From the NCBI GenBank assembly GCA_959597175.1, contig CAUFXM010000001.1:124001-188000 (forward strand): DNA of 64,000 nt, given 5' to 3'. The translations under genes and the position numbers were made by a program. Below the pieces are notes generated by a model that was given only the letters and a program-made list of their open reading frames with translations, was not told where the DNA came from and made no database searches. Origin of the DNA: an uncultured Methanomassiliicoccales archaeon. Its GTDB lineage: Archaea; Thermoplasmatota; Thermoplasmata; Methanomassiliicoccales; Methanomethylophilaceae. Below are positions 1 through 8,585 of this stretch, piece after piece (positions within the stretch are counted from its first letter, which is position 1; each line of letters begins with the position of its first letter).

Positions 1-95
1 ACCGAGTCGGCCCAATCCTTGGGAAGGGTGATCATGAACGATGATCCCCCGGTAATCTGTATCCTTCTTAGGTCCACGGTGGATTGATGCGCCAT
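1..95 (-). CDS. Partial AbrB/PhoU-type phosphate uptake regulator (N-terminus only)
   Basis: The minus strand opens with ATG at 95 and reads without a stop off the left edge of the window, giving about 31 residues beginning MAHQSTVDLRRIQITGGSSF and continuing with a short ITLPKDW stretch. This matches the N-terminal SpoVT/AbrB-like swapped-hairpin domain that precedes PhoU repeats in archaeal phosphate regulators (typical pattern RKVQLTGGSTYxVSLPKxW). It is divergent from the pst operon, which fits a regulator of phosphate uptake. AT-rich sequence upstream of 95 would place a TATA element so that the transcript is short-leader or leaderless. The rest of the gene lies outside the window, so the PhoU domain itself is inferred. 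Confidence 0.7.
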   Translation of the reverse strand, partial: MAHQSTVDLRRIQITGGSSFMITLPKDWADS

Positions 96-400
96 AGGGA
101 TATAAATCTGATTTTATTATTATATATTTATCTATATCTTCTATATATGAACTGTAAGATAATTATCATGAGGTATCCTATGGGGAGTCGGATGCGGTCT
201 TCCGTATCTCTTCATCTACCTCCTTCCTATACTATATTACAATGTTCTCGGCACTAGCCAGCAAGGATTTCGACGAGTTGTGTTAATCATAATTTATGTA
301 TGAATATATAGTATCTATATTTATATGTAGAGATTGATATAATATTTCGGATAACTATATACATGGAACCAAATTACTCGAATACCGAGGTGTCACAACC
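96..400. promoter_or_regulatory. AT-rich divergent intergenic region of the pst locus
   Basis: About 300 bases separate the divergent regulator from pstS. The stretch is much more AT-rich than its neighbours and holds several TATA-like runs, including TATATTTATC near 124-133, CTATATTTATATG near 315-327 and AACTATATAC near 353-362. These could serve either direction. No ORF is credible. I could not identify a specific Pho operator. Confidence 0.5.
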
Positions 401-1285
401 TTGGACAAGAAAATAACAGCAGTTATTGCCGTCATCATTATCGTCGTTGCGGCAGTCGGAGTCTACTTCGTCATGAACAACGACGGCAATGGTGGCAACA
501 ACAACACGTCCTCCAATGTGCACGCGGTCACCCTTGATGGGGTCGTTGCCGAGGAGGACAACGTTCTGAATGGTTCATACCCGATTCAGAGGAACCTCGT
601 GCTCGTCACCAACGGCGAGCCCGACGGAAATGTCGCCGCCTTCCTGAGCTGGGTCACCAGTGAGGAGGGACAGACCATCCTCGGTGGGGAGTTCGTGAAG
701 CTCACCGAGTTCACCACAGAGATCGAGCCTGACCCCAACGGTCAGACAACCATCGCCCTCGGCGGATCCACATCTCTCTCCGAGACCGCCGACAAGCTCG
801 CCAGAGCTTACATGGAGAAGTACGACTTCATGACCGTCACCGTCGCCGGAGGAGGATCCGGAGCCGGAGAGTCCCAGTGCCTGTCCGGAGAGTTCGACAT
901 CGGAATGCTCTCCAGGGACCTGAGCGACAGCGGAAGGGAGCAGGGACTCGTCGACCGCATGATCGGCCAGGACGGAGTCGCCGTCATCGTCAATATCGAG
1001 GGTGTTGACAACCTCACCATGGAGCAGGTCGCTGGAATCTTCAGCGGCGAGATCACCAACTGGAGCGAGGTCGGTGGACCCGACGAGGCAATCCGTGTCA
1101 TCATCCGTGAGGATGGATCTGGAACCCGTGACTGCTTCGACACCGCTATGGAGGGTGTCGACAGCGGATACGTCTGTACCCAGAACGCTGTGGTCTGCCA
1201 GGCCACTGGAACTGTCATCACCAACGTCCAGACCACCTATGGATCCATCGGATACATCAGCGTTGGTCAGGTTGCCAACCTCTGA
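401..1285 (+). CDS. pstS: Phosphate-binding protein PstS with circularly permuted domain order
   Basis: Extracytoplasmic phosphate-binding subunit of the Pst ABC transporter, 294 aa. Translation starts at TTG 401, preceded by GAGGTG at 387-392 with good spacing. Residues 5-25 form a membrane anchor or signal segment, followed by an Asn/Gly-rich linker to residue 39. Residues 40-101 (AVTLDGV, ENVLNGSYPI-like, NGEP, SEEGQ) correspond to the C-terminal end of ordinary PstS proteins. Residues 117-294 then carry the usual N-terminal and middle parts: GGSTSLSE, GGGSGAG at 150-156, IGMLSRDL, ITNWSEVGGPD, REDGSGTRD, and the protein ends at GYISVGQVANL, exactly where the normal protein would continue into the segment found here at the front. 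All phosphate-contacting motifs appear present but in rotated order. First gene of a pstS-pstCA-pstB-phoU operon. Confidence 0.9.
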   Translation: MDKKITAVIAVIIIVVAAVGVYFVMNNDGNGGNNNTSSNVHAVTLDGVVAEEDNVLNGSYPIQRNLVLVTNGEPDGNVAAFLSWVTSEEGQTILGGEFVKLTEFTTEIEPDPNGQTTIALGGSTSLSETADKLARAYMEKYDFMTVTVAGGGSGAGESQCLSGEFDIGMLSRDLSDSGREQGLVDRMIGQDGVAVIVNIEGVDNLTMEQVAGIFSGEITNWSEVGGPDEAIRVIIREDGSGTRDCFDTAMEGVDSGYVCTQNAVVCQATGTVITNVQTTYGSIGYISVGQVANL

Positions 1286-1297
1286 GGAAGGGTGACT

Positions 1298-3295
1298 ATG
1301 GAAACATATCAGTACGGCCTCAAGAAAGGGGGATCCCGTAGTGATCAGCTGATGAAGTTCGTATTACTTGCGGTCTCATCTTTGGCCGTACTGATAGTCT
1401 TACTCATCATCCTGTTCACTATATCCAGTAGCTGGACGTCCCTGACCGAGAACGGAATACTCGATTTCCTCTTCGGTGACATATGGCGTCCTGGCACTAG
1501 AGAGTACGGGGCTCTCCCCCTCATCACGGGAACCATCCTGGTCACAGTTGGGGCCATGGTGTTCGCCGTGCCGGTCGGTCTCGCATGCGCAATCTACATT
1601 TCGGAGATTGCTCCAGCCAAGTCGCGTAATATACTGAAGCCGCTGGTGGAGCTGTTCTCCGCCATCCCCTCCGTCGTGTACGGATTCATAGGGATGATGG
1701 TCCTCGTGCCTATACTCAAGGGCCTCTTCCCCGACCAGCAGCTGTTCAGCAACTCCTGGCTGGCGGCTTCGCTCATCCTGGGCATCATGGCTATGCCCAC
1801 AATCATATCCGTATCGGAGGATGCCATACACTCGGTCCCTCAGTCCTACAGAGAAGCCTCCATGGCAATGGGAGCTACGAAATGGGAGACCATCATGAAG
1901 GTGGTCGTCCCTGCCGCGATATCTGGAATATCTGCAGCTATCATCCTCGGAGTAGGCAGGGCTATAGGAGAGACGATGGCGGTTCTGATGCTGACGGGCA
2001 ATTCGCCCTTAATCCCGGAGCCGCTGTGGAACATATTCTCACTGATCAGCACCCTCACAGGAACCATAGCCCTGCAGTTGCCAGAGTCCGTAGCCGGATC
2101 ACTGACGCAATCCTCGCTCTTCGAGCTCGGTGTGATCCTGATGGTCATGGTCCTGATAATCAACATAGCTGCAAGGTATGTGATCAAGAGAACCAACCGC
2201 AAATTGGGCAACACGGATCCGACAAAATCGCTGTTCTACCGCATGACCGGTAAGACTAGCATCATACCCACTCCCATGTCCGACAAGTTGACCGAACAGA
2301 AAGGACACATCATCACGGCGTTCATGTATGTACTGGTTTTCGTAGGTGTGTGGATGTTTGCATCGCTGCTCACCAGCGATGTCATCTCACTCGTAGCCGC
2401 AGTCGTCGTGGTGGCAGTACTGTTCGCGATTCAGAAGATGTTCAGCAACATCAACTCGACCCAGAGACAGAGTTTCTGCTTCGGAGGTCTTACGGTGGTG
2501 ATGGGATTCGTTCTTCTGATACTCGTCGTCATCATCGGATACATCCTGATCAACGGATTGCCTGTTATCGACTGGGAGTTCCTCACCACAGGTCCCGACC
2601 CAGGAGGAAGGTCTGGTGGAATATTCCCGTCCATCGTTGGCTCTCTCGAACTGATCGCTGGTACCGCACTCATCGCGTTCCCGCTGGGAATATTGACCGG
2701 GATATATCTAAACGAATATGCCCGTGACACCCCTTACACAAGGGTCATCAGAGAAGCTATCGATCTGCTCAACGGAACACCCTCCATCGTGTTCGGAATG
2801 TTCGGAATGATAGTGTTCGTGAGATACTGCGGATTCGGATATTCCCTACTAGCTGGATGGATCACACTGGCATTCATGATCCTTCCCGTTATCATCAGGA
2901 CCACTGAAGAGGCACTAAAATCTGTACCTCCTGAGCTGAGAGAAGCTTCCAGAGCCATGGGAGCGACCAAGTGGAAGACCATCTACAAGGTTGTGATTCC
3001 CGCAGCCATGGGTGGAATCGTCACAGGTACCATCCTTTCCATCGGCCGTGCCGCTGGTGAGACTGCACCAATCATGCTCACTGCCGCGGTCATATCGCAG
3101 CCCAACCTCGCAGGCAGCATCTTCGACTCAGTCATGGCGCTACCGTTCACTCTGTACCACCTGGCGATGGATCTAGGTCCGTCCACGGCTGATATGCAGT
3201 ATGGTACTGCCACTGTGCTGCTGTTCATCGTGCTGGTGTTCTTCGTGGCGGCATCGCTAATCAGAAGCCACTACAACAAGAAAGTCAGGTGGTGA
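1298..3295 (+). CDS. pstCA: Fused phosphate ABC permease PstC-PstA
   Basis: Single polypeptide of about 665 aa combining both inner-membrane permease subunits of the Pst importer. The first half (roughly residues 20-310) is PstC-like and the second (roughly 400-665) PstA-like, joined by a hydrophilic stretch and extra membrane segments near residues 345-385. Each half has its own EAA loop for coupling to PstB: EASMAMGATKWETIMKVVVP in the first and EASRAMGATKWKTIYKVVIP in the second. I prefer ATG 1298 because GAGGAAG at 1284-1290 lies 7 bases upstream; GTG 1292 is in frame but abuts that site. The gene begins 12 bases after pstS. Confidence 0.92.
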   Translation: METYQYGLKKGGSRSDQLMKFVLLAVSSLAVLIVLLIILFTISSSWTSLTENGILDFLFGDIWRPGTREYGALPLITGTILVTVGAMVFAVPVGLACAIYISEIAPAKSRNILKPLVELFSAIPSVVYGFIGMMVLVPILKGLFPDQQLFSNSWLAASLILGIMAMPTIISVSEDAIHSVPQSYREASMAMGATKWETIMKVVVPAAISGISAAIILGVGRAIGETMAVLMLTGNSPLIPEPLWNIFSLISTLTGTIALQLPESVAGSLTQSSLFELGVILMVMVLIINIAARYVIKRTNRKLGNTDPTKSLFYRMTGKTSIIPTPMSDKLTEQKGHIITAFMYVLVFVGVWMFASLLTSDVISLVAAVVVVAVLFAIQKMFSNINSTQRQSFCFGGLTVVMGFVLLILVVIIGYILINGLPVIDWEFLTTGPDPGGRSGGIFPSIVGSLELIAGTALIAFPLGILTGIYLNEYARDTPYTRVIREAIDLLNGTPSIVFGMFGMIVFVRYCGFGYSLLAGWITLAFMILPVIIRTTEEALKSVPPELREASRAMGATKWKTIYKVVIPAAMGGIVTGTILSIGRAAGETAPIMLTAAVISQPNLAGSIFDSVMALPFTLYHLAMDLGPSTADMQYGTATVLLFIVLVFFVAASLIRSHYNKKVRW

Positions 3296-3298
3296 AGA

Positions 3299-4210
3299 AT
3301 GAAACTCAACATGTTCGGTAAGAAAGACAAGGAAGTCGATGAGACGCCTGGAGAGACGAAAATGGCGGCCGAAATCGACGAGAATACCTCCACAGACATG
3401 AACTATCTCGAGTGGAAGTCCAACAAAGACGAGATTGTCGTTCAGATACCTAAGGAGGATACTTGCATCGACATAAAGGGGGTTAACCTCTGGTACGGTG
3501 ACAAGCAGGCACTGTTCAACGTCGATCTCCCAGTTAAGAAGAACGCCATCACGGCCCTTATAGGTCCGTCCGGATGTGGGAAGTCCACCCTGCTGAGGAG
3601 CATCAACAGGATGAACGACCTCGTACCGGGTTGTCGCATCGAGGGACAGATGATGTTCCACGGGGACGACCTGTATGGCGAGGGAGTGGACATCAACGAC
3701 CTGAGGACAAGGATCGGAATGATCTTCCAGAAACCCAACCCGTTCCCTATGACCATCAGGGAGAACATCACATACGGGCCCAAGATCCACGGAATCAAGG
3801 ACAAGAAGGAGCTCAACGAAATCGTGGAGAGGTGCCTCCAGCAGGCAGCCCTCTACGATGAGGTCGCCGACAGGCTGGACACCTCAGCTCTCGGACTCTC
3901 CGGAGGACAGCAGCAGAGGCTGTGCATCGCAAGGGCACTCTCCGTCAATCCCGAAGTCATCCTGATGGATGAGCCCACCTCCGCCTTGGACCCCATCGCC
4001 ACCTCGAAGATCGAGGACCTGGCGATCGAGCTCAAGAAGGAGTACACCGTGGCAATCGTCACCCACAACATGCAACAGGCCTCTCGTATTGCAGACTACA
4101 CCGGATTCATGTACCTCGGCAAGATGATCGAGTTCAACGAGACCGAGCCCATGTTCAACAAGCCGGTCAAGCCTATGACCGAAAGGTACCTCACTGGAAG
4201 GTTCGGATGA
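3299..4210 (+). CDS. pstB: Phosphate ABC transporter ATP-binding protein PstB
   Basis: ATPase of the Pst importer, 303 aa. Walker [10 protein letters not shown], signature LSGGQQQR, Walker [14 protein letters not shown] and a switch histidine in [13 protein letters not shown] are all intact. The conserved PstB core begins near residue 55; the preceding charged extension of about 50 residues ([15 protein letters not shown] onward) is longer than usual for the family and of unknown role. It starts 3 bases after the permease stop and is followed 4 bases later by phoU, so the four genes are almost certainly cotranscribed. Confidence 0.95.
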   Translation: MKLNMFGKKDKEVDETPGETKMAAEIDENTSTDMNYLEWKSNKDEIVVQIPKEDTCIDIKGVNLWYGDKQALFNVDLPVKKNAITALIGPSGCGKSTLLRSINRMNDLVPGCRIEGQMMFHGDDLYGEGVDINDLRTRIGMIFQKPNPFPMTIRENITYGPKIHGIKDKKELNEIVERCLQQAALYDEVADRLDTSALGLSGGQQQRLCIARALSVNPEVILMDEPTSALDPIATSKIEDLAIELKKEYTVAIVTHNMQQASRIADYTGFMYLGKMIEFNETEPMFNKPVKPMTERYLTGRFG

Positions 4211-4214
4211 TATC

Positions 4215-4862
4215 ATGCAGAGATTCATAGACGATATAGAAGCACTGGTTAACGAGACAGTCGACATGGGGAACCTGGCCTGCGAGATGATCGAGAAGTC
4301 AGTCCAGTCCATCGTCGACGGTAACGTCGAACTGGCCGACGAGGTCATCGACGACTTCGCCAGGATGGACCGCTACGACCACGAGATCGAGGACGCGGCC
4401 ATCAGGATCCTGACCCTGTACCAGCCCACCGCGGTGGACGTGAGGACCATAGCCACAGTGCTGAAGTCCATCACCTACCTGGAGAGGATCGGGAAGTACA
4501 GCCACAACATCGCCGTGGCGACGAAGTACCTGAGCGACAGGCCGATGTTCGAGCCCGTGCACCTGATCCAGCCCGTTGGTGAGGTCGCCGTCAGGATGGT
4601 CAAGCTGGTCACCAAGGCCTTCGAGGAGAAGACCGTGGACGACCTGGACAAGATCTCCGAGATGGACGACTACCTTGACAGGACCATGCGCGAGGACCTG
4701 ATGAAGATCGTCGAGTTCATCAACGAGAACGACCAGAGCGCGGATGTGTGCACTTACTACATCTCCGTGATCAAGTTCCTGGAGAGGGTCGGCGACCACG
4801 CCTGCAAGATGGCCGAGAAGGTCAACTTCATGGTCACCGGAATGCGCGCCCACATCGAGTGA
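4215..4862 (+). CDS. phoU: Phosphate transport system regulator PhoU
   Basis: 215 aa, the normal length for PhoU, with two three-helix PhoU repeats containing acidic metal-binding patterns (for example VNETVDMGNLACEMIEKSV near the N-terminus and a matching repeat near residues 125-200). PhoU proteins act on the Pst transporter and phosphate signalling; in archaea the signalling partner is not a PhoR kinase and here may be the divergent AbrB/PhoU regulator at the window's left edge. Last gene of the pst operon, 4 bases after pstB. Confidence 0.93.
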   Translation: MQRFIDDIEALVNETVDMGNLACEMIEKSVQSIVDGNVELADEVIDDFARMDRYDHEIEDAAIRILTLYQPTAVDVRTIATVLKSITYLERIGKYSHNIAVATKYLSDRPMFEPVHLIQPVGEVAVRMVKLVTKAFEEKTVDDLDKISEMDDYLDRTMREDLMKIVEFINENDQSADVCTYYISVIKFLERVGDHACKMAEKVNFMVTGMRAHIE

Positions 4863-4877
4863 TCCCAAACCTCAAAC

Positions 4878-4893
4878 GGGGGAGCGATCCCCC
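4878..4893 (+). terminator. Hairpin after phoU
   Basis: GGGGGA / TCCCCC form a 6-bp stem closed by a GCGA tetraloop 15 bases after the phoU stop, followed by pyrimidine-rich sequence. The position at the operon end supports a terminator or 3' processing signal. Confidence 0.5.
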
Positions 4894-5252
4894 ACCCTTC
4901 TCAATCCATCAATCCATATCAGCAGCATTGAACACGGGATCATCAACCCGGATGCCAGAAGGGAAAGACCACATACACGATTCTAAGGCCCCGTTCGCCG
5001 TCTTTTCCGTCCCCTCTTCACACTACAGGTCTCGGACACCGGCTTCGTCACCTTACGCATCTGCCCTGCATCCCGGGGATGGCCATCGCCTGCAATCCCA
5101 CCTTAATGTATGGAGAAAGTCCGCTCGGTCCGAGGCGGACGGCGAGTTCCTGTTCATGTCAAGGAAGATCGACGAGGATGACCCCATCTTCTAGGGGATC
5201 GAGGAACGATGAACCGCCGGGCACTGGACCCGACGGCGTTGAAGTTTCAGAA
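4894..5252. other. Intergenic region with a possible gene remnant
   Basis: Between phoU and the convergent zinc-ribbon gene no intact gene is visible. A short plus-strand reading frame ending at TAG 5192-5194 gives a coding-like tail (SARSEADGEFLFMSRKIDED and four more residues) but has no plausible start codon, so it may be the 3' remnant of a decayed gene. Confidence 0.3.
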
Positions 5253-5807
5253 TCAGCTGGAGAAGCTGTCCCTGTTCGCGTAGATCCTGTACGTCATCAG
5301 CAGCCCGATGGCGCACATGACGATCCCCAGGACGATGGAGGCCGTGTCCACCAGAGCCATCGCCAGCGGGACCAGGGACGCCAGGAGACATGCCACGAAG
5401 GACAGGAGGTACCTCTCGCGGTTCCTCGCCATCAGCGACGATATCAGGGCGCAGACCCCGCTAATCAGGAACACGGCGCCCATGATCATCGATGCCGTGG
5501 TGTACTCCGACTCGGTCAGTCCCATGTACAGTCCCTCCGAGTCCGCAAGTCCGCTCCAGTCCACGAAGGACGGGGCGATCAGGAGCAGGATGCCGAATAT
5601 CGCCGCCAGCACCCCGTAGACTAGGACGAGAGTGGGCGTGACGCCCAGCGTGTCCGGACGGCGGCCGTAGCGTCTGCTGTCCATGTACACGGTCTCGGCC
5701 CTGTGCTCGTAGGCGGAGCCGTCCGATGCGGCGCCGCACGACGGGCAGTACTCGGAGCCCTCGGGGATCCTGCCGCCGCATCTTACGCATTGTCTCTCCT
5801 CAGTCAT
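5253..5807 (-). CDS. Zinc-ribbon membrane protein
   Basis: 184 aa. An N-terminal double zinc-knuckle CVRCGGRIPEGSEYCPSCG (residues 7-25) precedes a polar linker and about four transmembrane helices (around residues 58-80, 103-127, 132-152 and 157-172). The C-terminal tail TYRIYANRDSFSS closely resembles the tail TYKLYTDRETFSS of the next gene upstream, so the two are paralogues. ATG 5807 has GAGGCG a few bases upstream and lies 9 bases beyond the end of that gene. Function unknown. Confidence 0.85.
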   Translation of the reverse strand: MTEERQCVRCGGRIPEGSEYCPSCGAASDGSAYEHRAETVYMDSRRYGRRPDTLGVTPTLVLVYGVLAAIFGILLLIAPSFVDWSGLADSEGLYMGLTESEYTTASMIMGAVFLISGVCALISSLMARNRERYLLSFVACLLASLVPLAMALVDTASIVLGIVMCAIGLLMTYRIYANRDSFSS

Positions 5808-5816
5808 AGGATCGCC

Positions 5817-6389
5817 TCAGCTCGAGAAGGTCTCCCTGTCGGTGTAGAGCTTGTAGGTCACGATCAGTCCGATGATGAACAGGATGACCGCCGTGATCAC
5901 GTCCGTGAGGCACATCCCCAGGATCAGCACGTCAGCCAGGGCGCAGAACGCCAGGGCGTACTTCCAGGGTCCGTTCCTCCAGCAGAACACATAGGATACC
6001 AGGGCGCAGATCGGACTCACCGTTCCGAACACGCAGGTGGCCACCAGCATGTTCTTCAGGGACTCGCTCCAGGCGGGCATCATGCCTGTGACGTCAGAGC
6101 CCATCATGTCCCCCGCGGTCTGCAGCAGCTCGTTGTACGACGCCTCGTTCAGGCCGACGCAGAAGGACAGCATCGATGCCCCCACGATAAGTCCGAAGAT
6201 CCCGTACAGGATGATGAAGATCGGCACGGACGACTTCCTCTGGACCCGGGAGCGGTCGTCGTATCCGGCATAGGTGCCGGCGTAAGGGTTCTCCCCGCCG
6301 TCCACGGACCGGCCGCACTCGGGACAGAACAGAGAGCCCTCCGGCAGCCTGGCCCCGCACGCGGTACAGAACCTGTCATTCTCGCTCAT
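5817..6389 (-). CDS. Zinc-ribbon membrane protein (paralogue)
   Basis: About 190 aa from ATG 6389, chosen because GGTGGT stands directly upstream; GTG 6410 would add seven residues but lacks a ribosome-binding site. The zinc ribbon CTACGARLPEGSLFCPECG is followed by a linker and four hydrophobic helices. Tail and architecture match the adjacent 5253-5807 gene, pointing to a tandem duplication. Probably cotranscribed with it and possibly with the nucleotidase gene upstream. Function unknown. Confidence 0.85.
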   Translation of the reverse strand: MSENDRFCTACGARLPEGSLFCPECGRSVDGGENPYAGTYAGYDDRSRVQRKSSVPIFIILYGIFGLIVGASMLSFCVGLNEASYNELLQTAGDMMGSDVTGMMPAWSESLKNMLVATCVFGTVSPICALVSYVFCWRNGPWKYALAFCALADVLILGMCLTDVITAVILFIIGLIVTYKLYTDRETFSS

Positions 6390-6442
6390 GAGACCACCTA
6401 ACGCTCCCACACTTAATTACTGTCGCACGGTTCGTTCGGGAA

Positions 6443-7980
6443 TCACGCGACGTCTGTGAGCCTCCCGGTGACGACGTCCTCGGACGTTACGGTGCCCATG
6501 GCGGAGAGCCTGTCGAATATGGCGTCGAAAGCCAGCCCGTGCATCCCCTCCACCTCTATGTCTCCGAGCCACTCGTATCCGTCCCCTCCGGCCATGACGA
6601 AGTCGTTGGCTGCCACGAGGTACTCCGAGTCCAAAATCAGGGGCGTGCCGTCCGACATGGTTATGGACACCACCCTGTCGAAGGGGTCGCGGGAGCTGTC
6701 GTACGTCACGATGATGCCGGACACCTGCATGTACCCCCGTCGGCACCGGGGAGGTTGGACACGGAGGCCTCCATCAGGTCCCAGACCTGCTGCCCCGTGA
6801 CCGTCTTGGTGACCACGTAGTTCTCGAAGGGCAGGGCCGTGTAGACGTCGTTGGCCGTTATCGTGCCGGGCGCGATGGATGCGCGGAAGGCCCCACCGTT
6901 GTACACCGCGATGTCGGCGCCTGTGAGCTCCCTCAGGGTATCGGTGACGAAGTCCCCTAGGGTGGTCTCCTGCAGGCGGGACGGGGTGCGCTCGCCGTAC
7001 AGCTCCACCTCCGTCTGACCGACCACGCGGGACAGGGTGTCCTCGAGCTGGGACCTCACATCCCCGATCGCGGACTCCACCTCCGTATCGGATCCGGCGG
7101 CGTCCACCAGGTACGCCTCCGGTCCGCCGTCGGCGGTCATGTGCACCACGCCGATGTGCTGGATGTAGCAGCCGGTGCTGGCGATGAGGGTGTCGGATTC
7201 CTGCAGAGTCACGCTCCCGTCTGAGACGGCTCCCCCTTCCATCACGGTGTGGCTGTGTCCGTCCACGAACACGTCGATCCCATCTACTTGGGCGCAAATC
7301 TCGTCAGAGGTGATCGAGGAGCTGGGGTCCACGCCGATGTGCCCCAGGCAGACGATGGCGTCCACGTCCTGGGACTGAAGCGTCTCCACCATGTCCGAAG
7401 CCGCCTGCACAGGGTCGGTGAACTCCACGTCGTCCAGATAGCCGGAGAACACCGAGGACACGGTGTCGGGGGTGGACAGCCCGAAGACGCCGAGCCTGTA
7501 ACCGTCCTCCTCCAGTATCACGTAGGGATCGAACACGAGGCTTCCGTCATCCACCCAGACGATGTTGGCGCTGATGGTGGGGAAGTCCAGCAGCTCGGTG
7601 TATCCGAGGTAGGTGTCGAGTCCGTAGTCGAACTCGTGGTTGCCCGGCACCATCACATCGTAGCCCACGGCGTTCATAACGTCCACAGTGGACGAGCCGT
7701 GGGTGAGCATGGTTATCGACGTGCCTTGGAACGCGTCCCCTGCGTCCAGCAGGAACACGGTGGCTCCGCGAGACTCGTAGTCGTCCACAAGTGCGGCGAC
7801 TGATTCGAACCCGAGGTACTCCGAGTAGTAGCCGTGGGAGTCGTTGGTGTGTATGATGTAGACTTCTCCCGAAAGGGAGTCGTCCTCATCGTCCATACCG
7901 ACGTAGGCGTACGAGAACAGCAGGGCGATCACGATCGCCACTGCTGTCACGCCTACAATCCTGGCATTCTTTGGATTCAT
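6443..7980 (-). pseudogene. Secreted 5'-nucleotidase / metallophosphatase, interrupted by a frameshift
   Basis: UshA/NutA-like enzyme that would hydrolyse nucleotides outside the cell and release phosphate. Residues 7-27 form a signal or anchor segment; the metallophosphatase part has HTNDSHG, LDAGDAFQG, GNHEFDYG and GHSH; the C-terminal nucleotidase domain has YNGGAFRASI. After SNLPGADGG the frame fails: the continuation YMQVSGIIVTYD through GGDGYEWLGDIE is encoded in another frame down to TGA 6443-6445. The break lies at a run of five C (6734-6738 on the plus strand); one additional base there restores a protein of about 512 aa. It could be a true mutation, a slippage site or an assembly error. 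Confidence 0.85.
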
Positions 7981-8191
7981 GCGCGTTCAACGATACTCGA
8001 CGGAAAAACCCGTCGCATCGGGACTCCTGGTGTAGTCTCCAGGCCGGGAGCCGTGAGAAAGAATGCAAAACACACAACCGCCGACGGAACCGACGTTCCA
8101 CACACCAATGGCGGGCAGGGGACCGGCTGGTCCCGATCTGGCTGTCGGCCAGTCATGTCCGACGGCACCCACCATCGTCTCTGCGGCGGTG
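7981..8191. other. Intergenic region between divergent genes
   Basis: No RNA gene or credible small ORF was recognised. A plus-strand frame is open from 8063 but its first 43 residues look non-coding, so I do not include them in the next gene. Confidence 0.4.
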
Positions 8192-8536
8192 ATGAGCATG
8201 CACGATGATGGAGACGGATCCACTCAGTACAGAATCTACATAGGCCTCAACGACAGGGACACGGGCACCCAACTGGTTTCCGTGGAAGATGCAAAGGATA
8301 CACTGGACCGCATCTGCGACGGGCGCGTTGACGGCTACACCATCCAGGTGTCCGAGGGCGTGTGGACCGATGATAACGGCGACCGCATCAGGGAGACCTC
8401 ACTGATCTGCGTGTTCGACGGAACCGACGTCGACACTATACACAGGATCTGCGACGATCTTGGGACATCACTGAACCAGGCCTCGATACTCATCGAGTCG
8501 TCGGAGGTCAGGACCGAGTACTACTCTGGTTCCTGA
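8192..8536 (+). CDS. Hypothetical small alpha/beta protein
   Basis: About 114 aa from ATG 8192; ATG 8198 is an alternative. The body (YRIYIGLNDRDTGTQ, then VEDAKDTLDRICDGRVDGYT, then a conserved-looking EGVWTDDNGDRIRETSL) reads like a compact two-layer alpha/beta domain. A ferredoxin-like fold is possible, but I recognise no named family or catalytic residues. It stands alone between divergent and convergent neighbours. Confidence 0.6.
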   Translation: MSMHDDGDGSTQYRIYIGLNDRDTGTQLVSVEDAKDTLDRICDGRVDGYTIQVSEGVWTDDNGDRIRETSLICVFDGTDVDTIHRICDDLGTSLNQASILIESSEVRTEYYSGS

Positions 8537-8585
8537 CACGGTCGATCATATGATGCAGTCAGACATTCCATCTCCCCTCCCTCCT

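Noticed and set aside
8063..8191. First 43 codons of the frame at 8063-8536
   Set aside because: Proline-rich, coding-unlike sequence before the folded domain; ATG 8192 is a better start.
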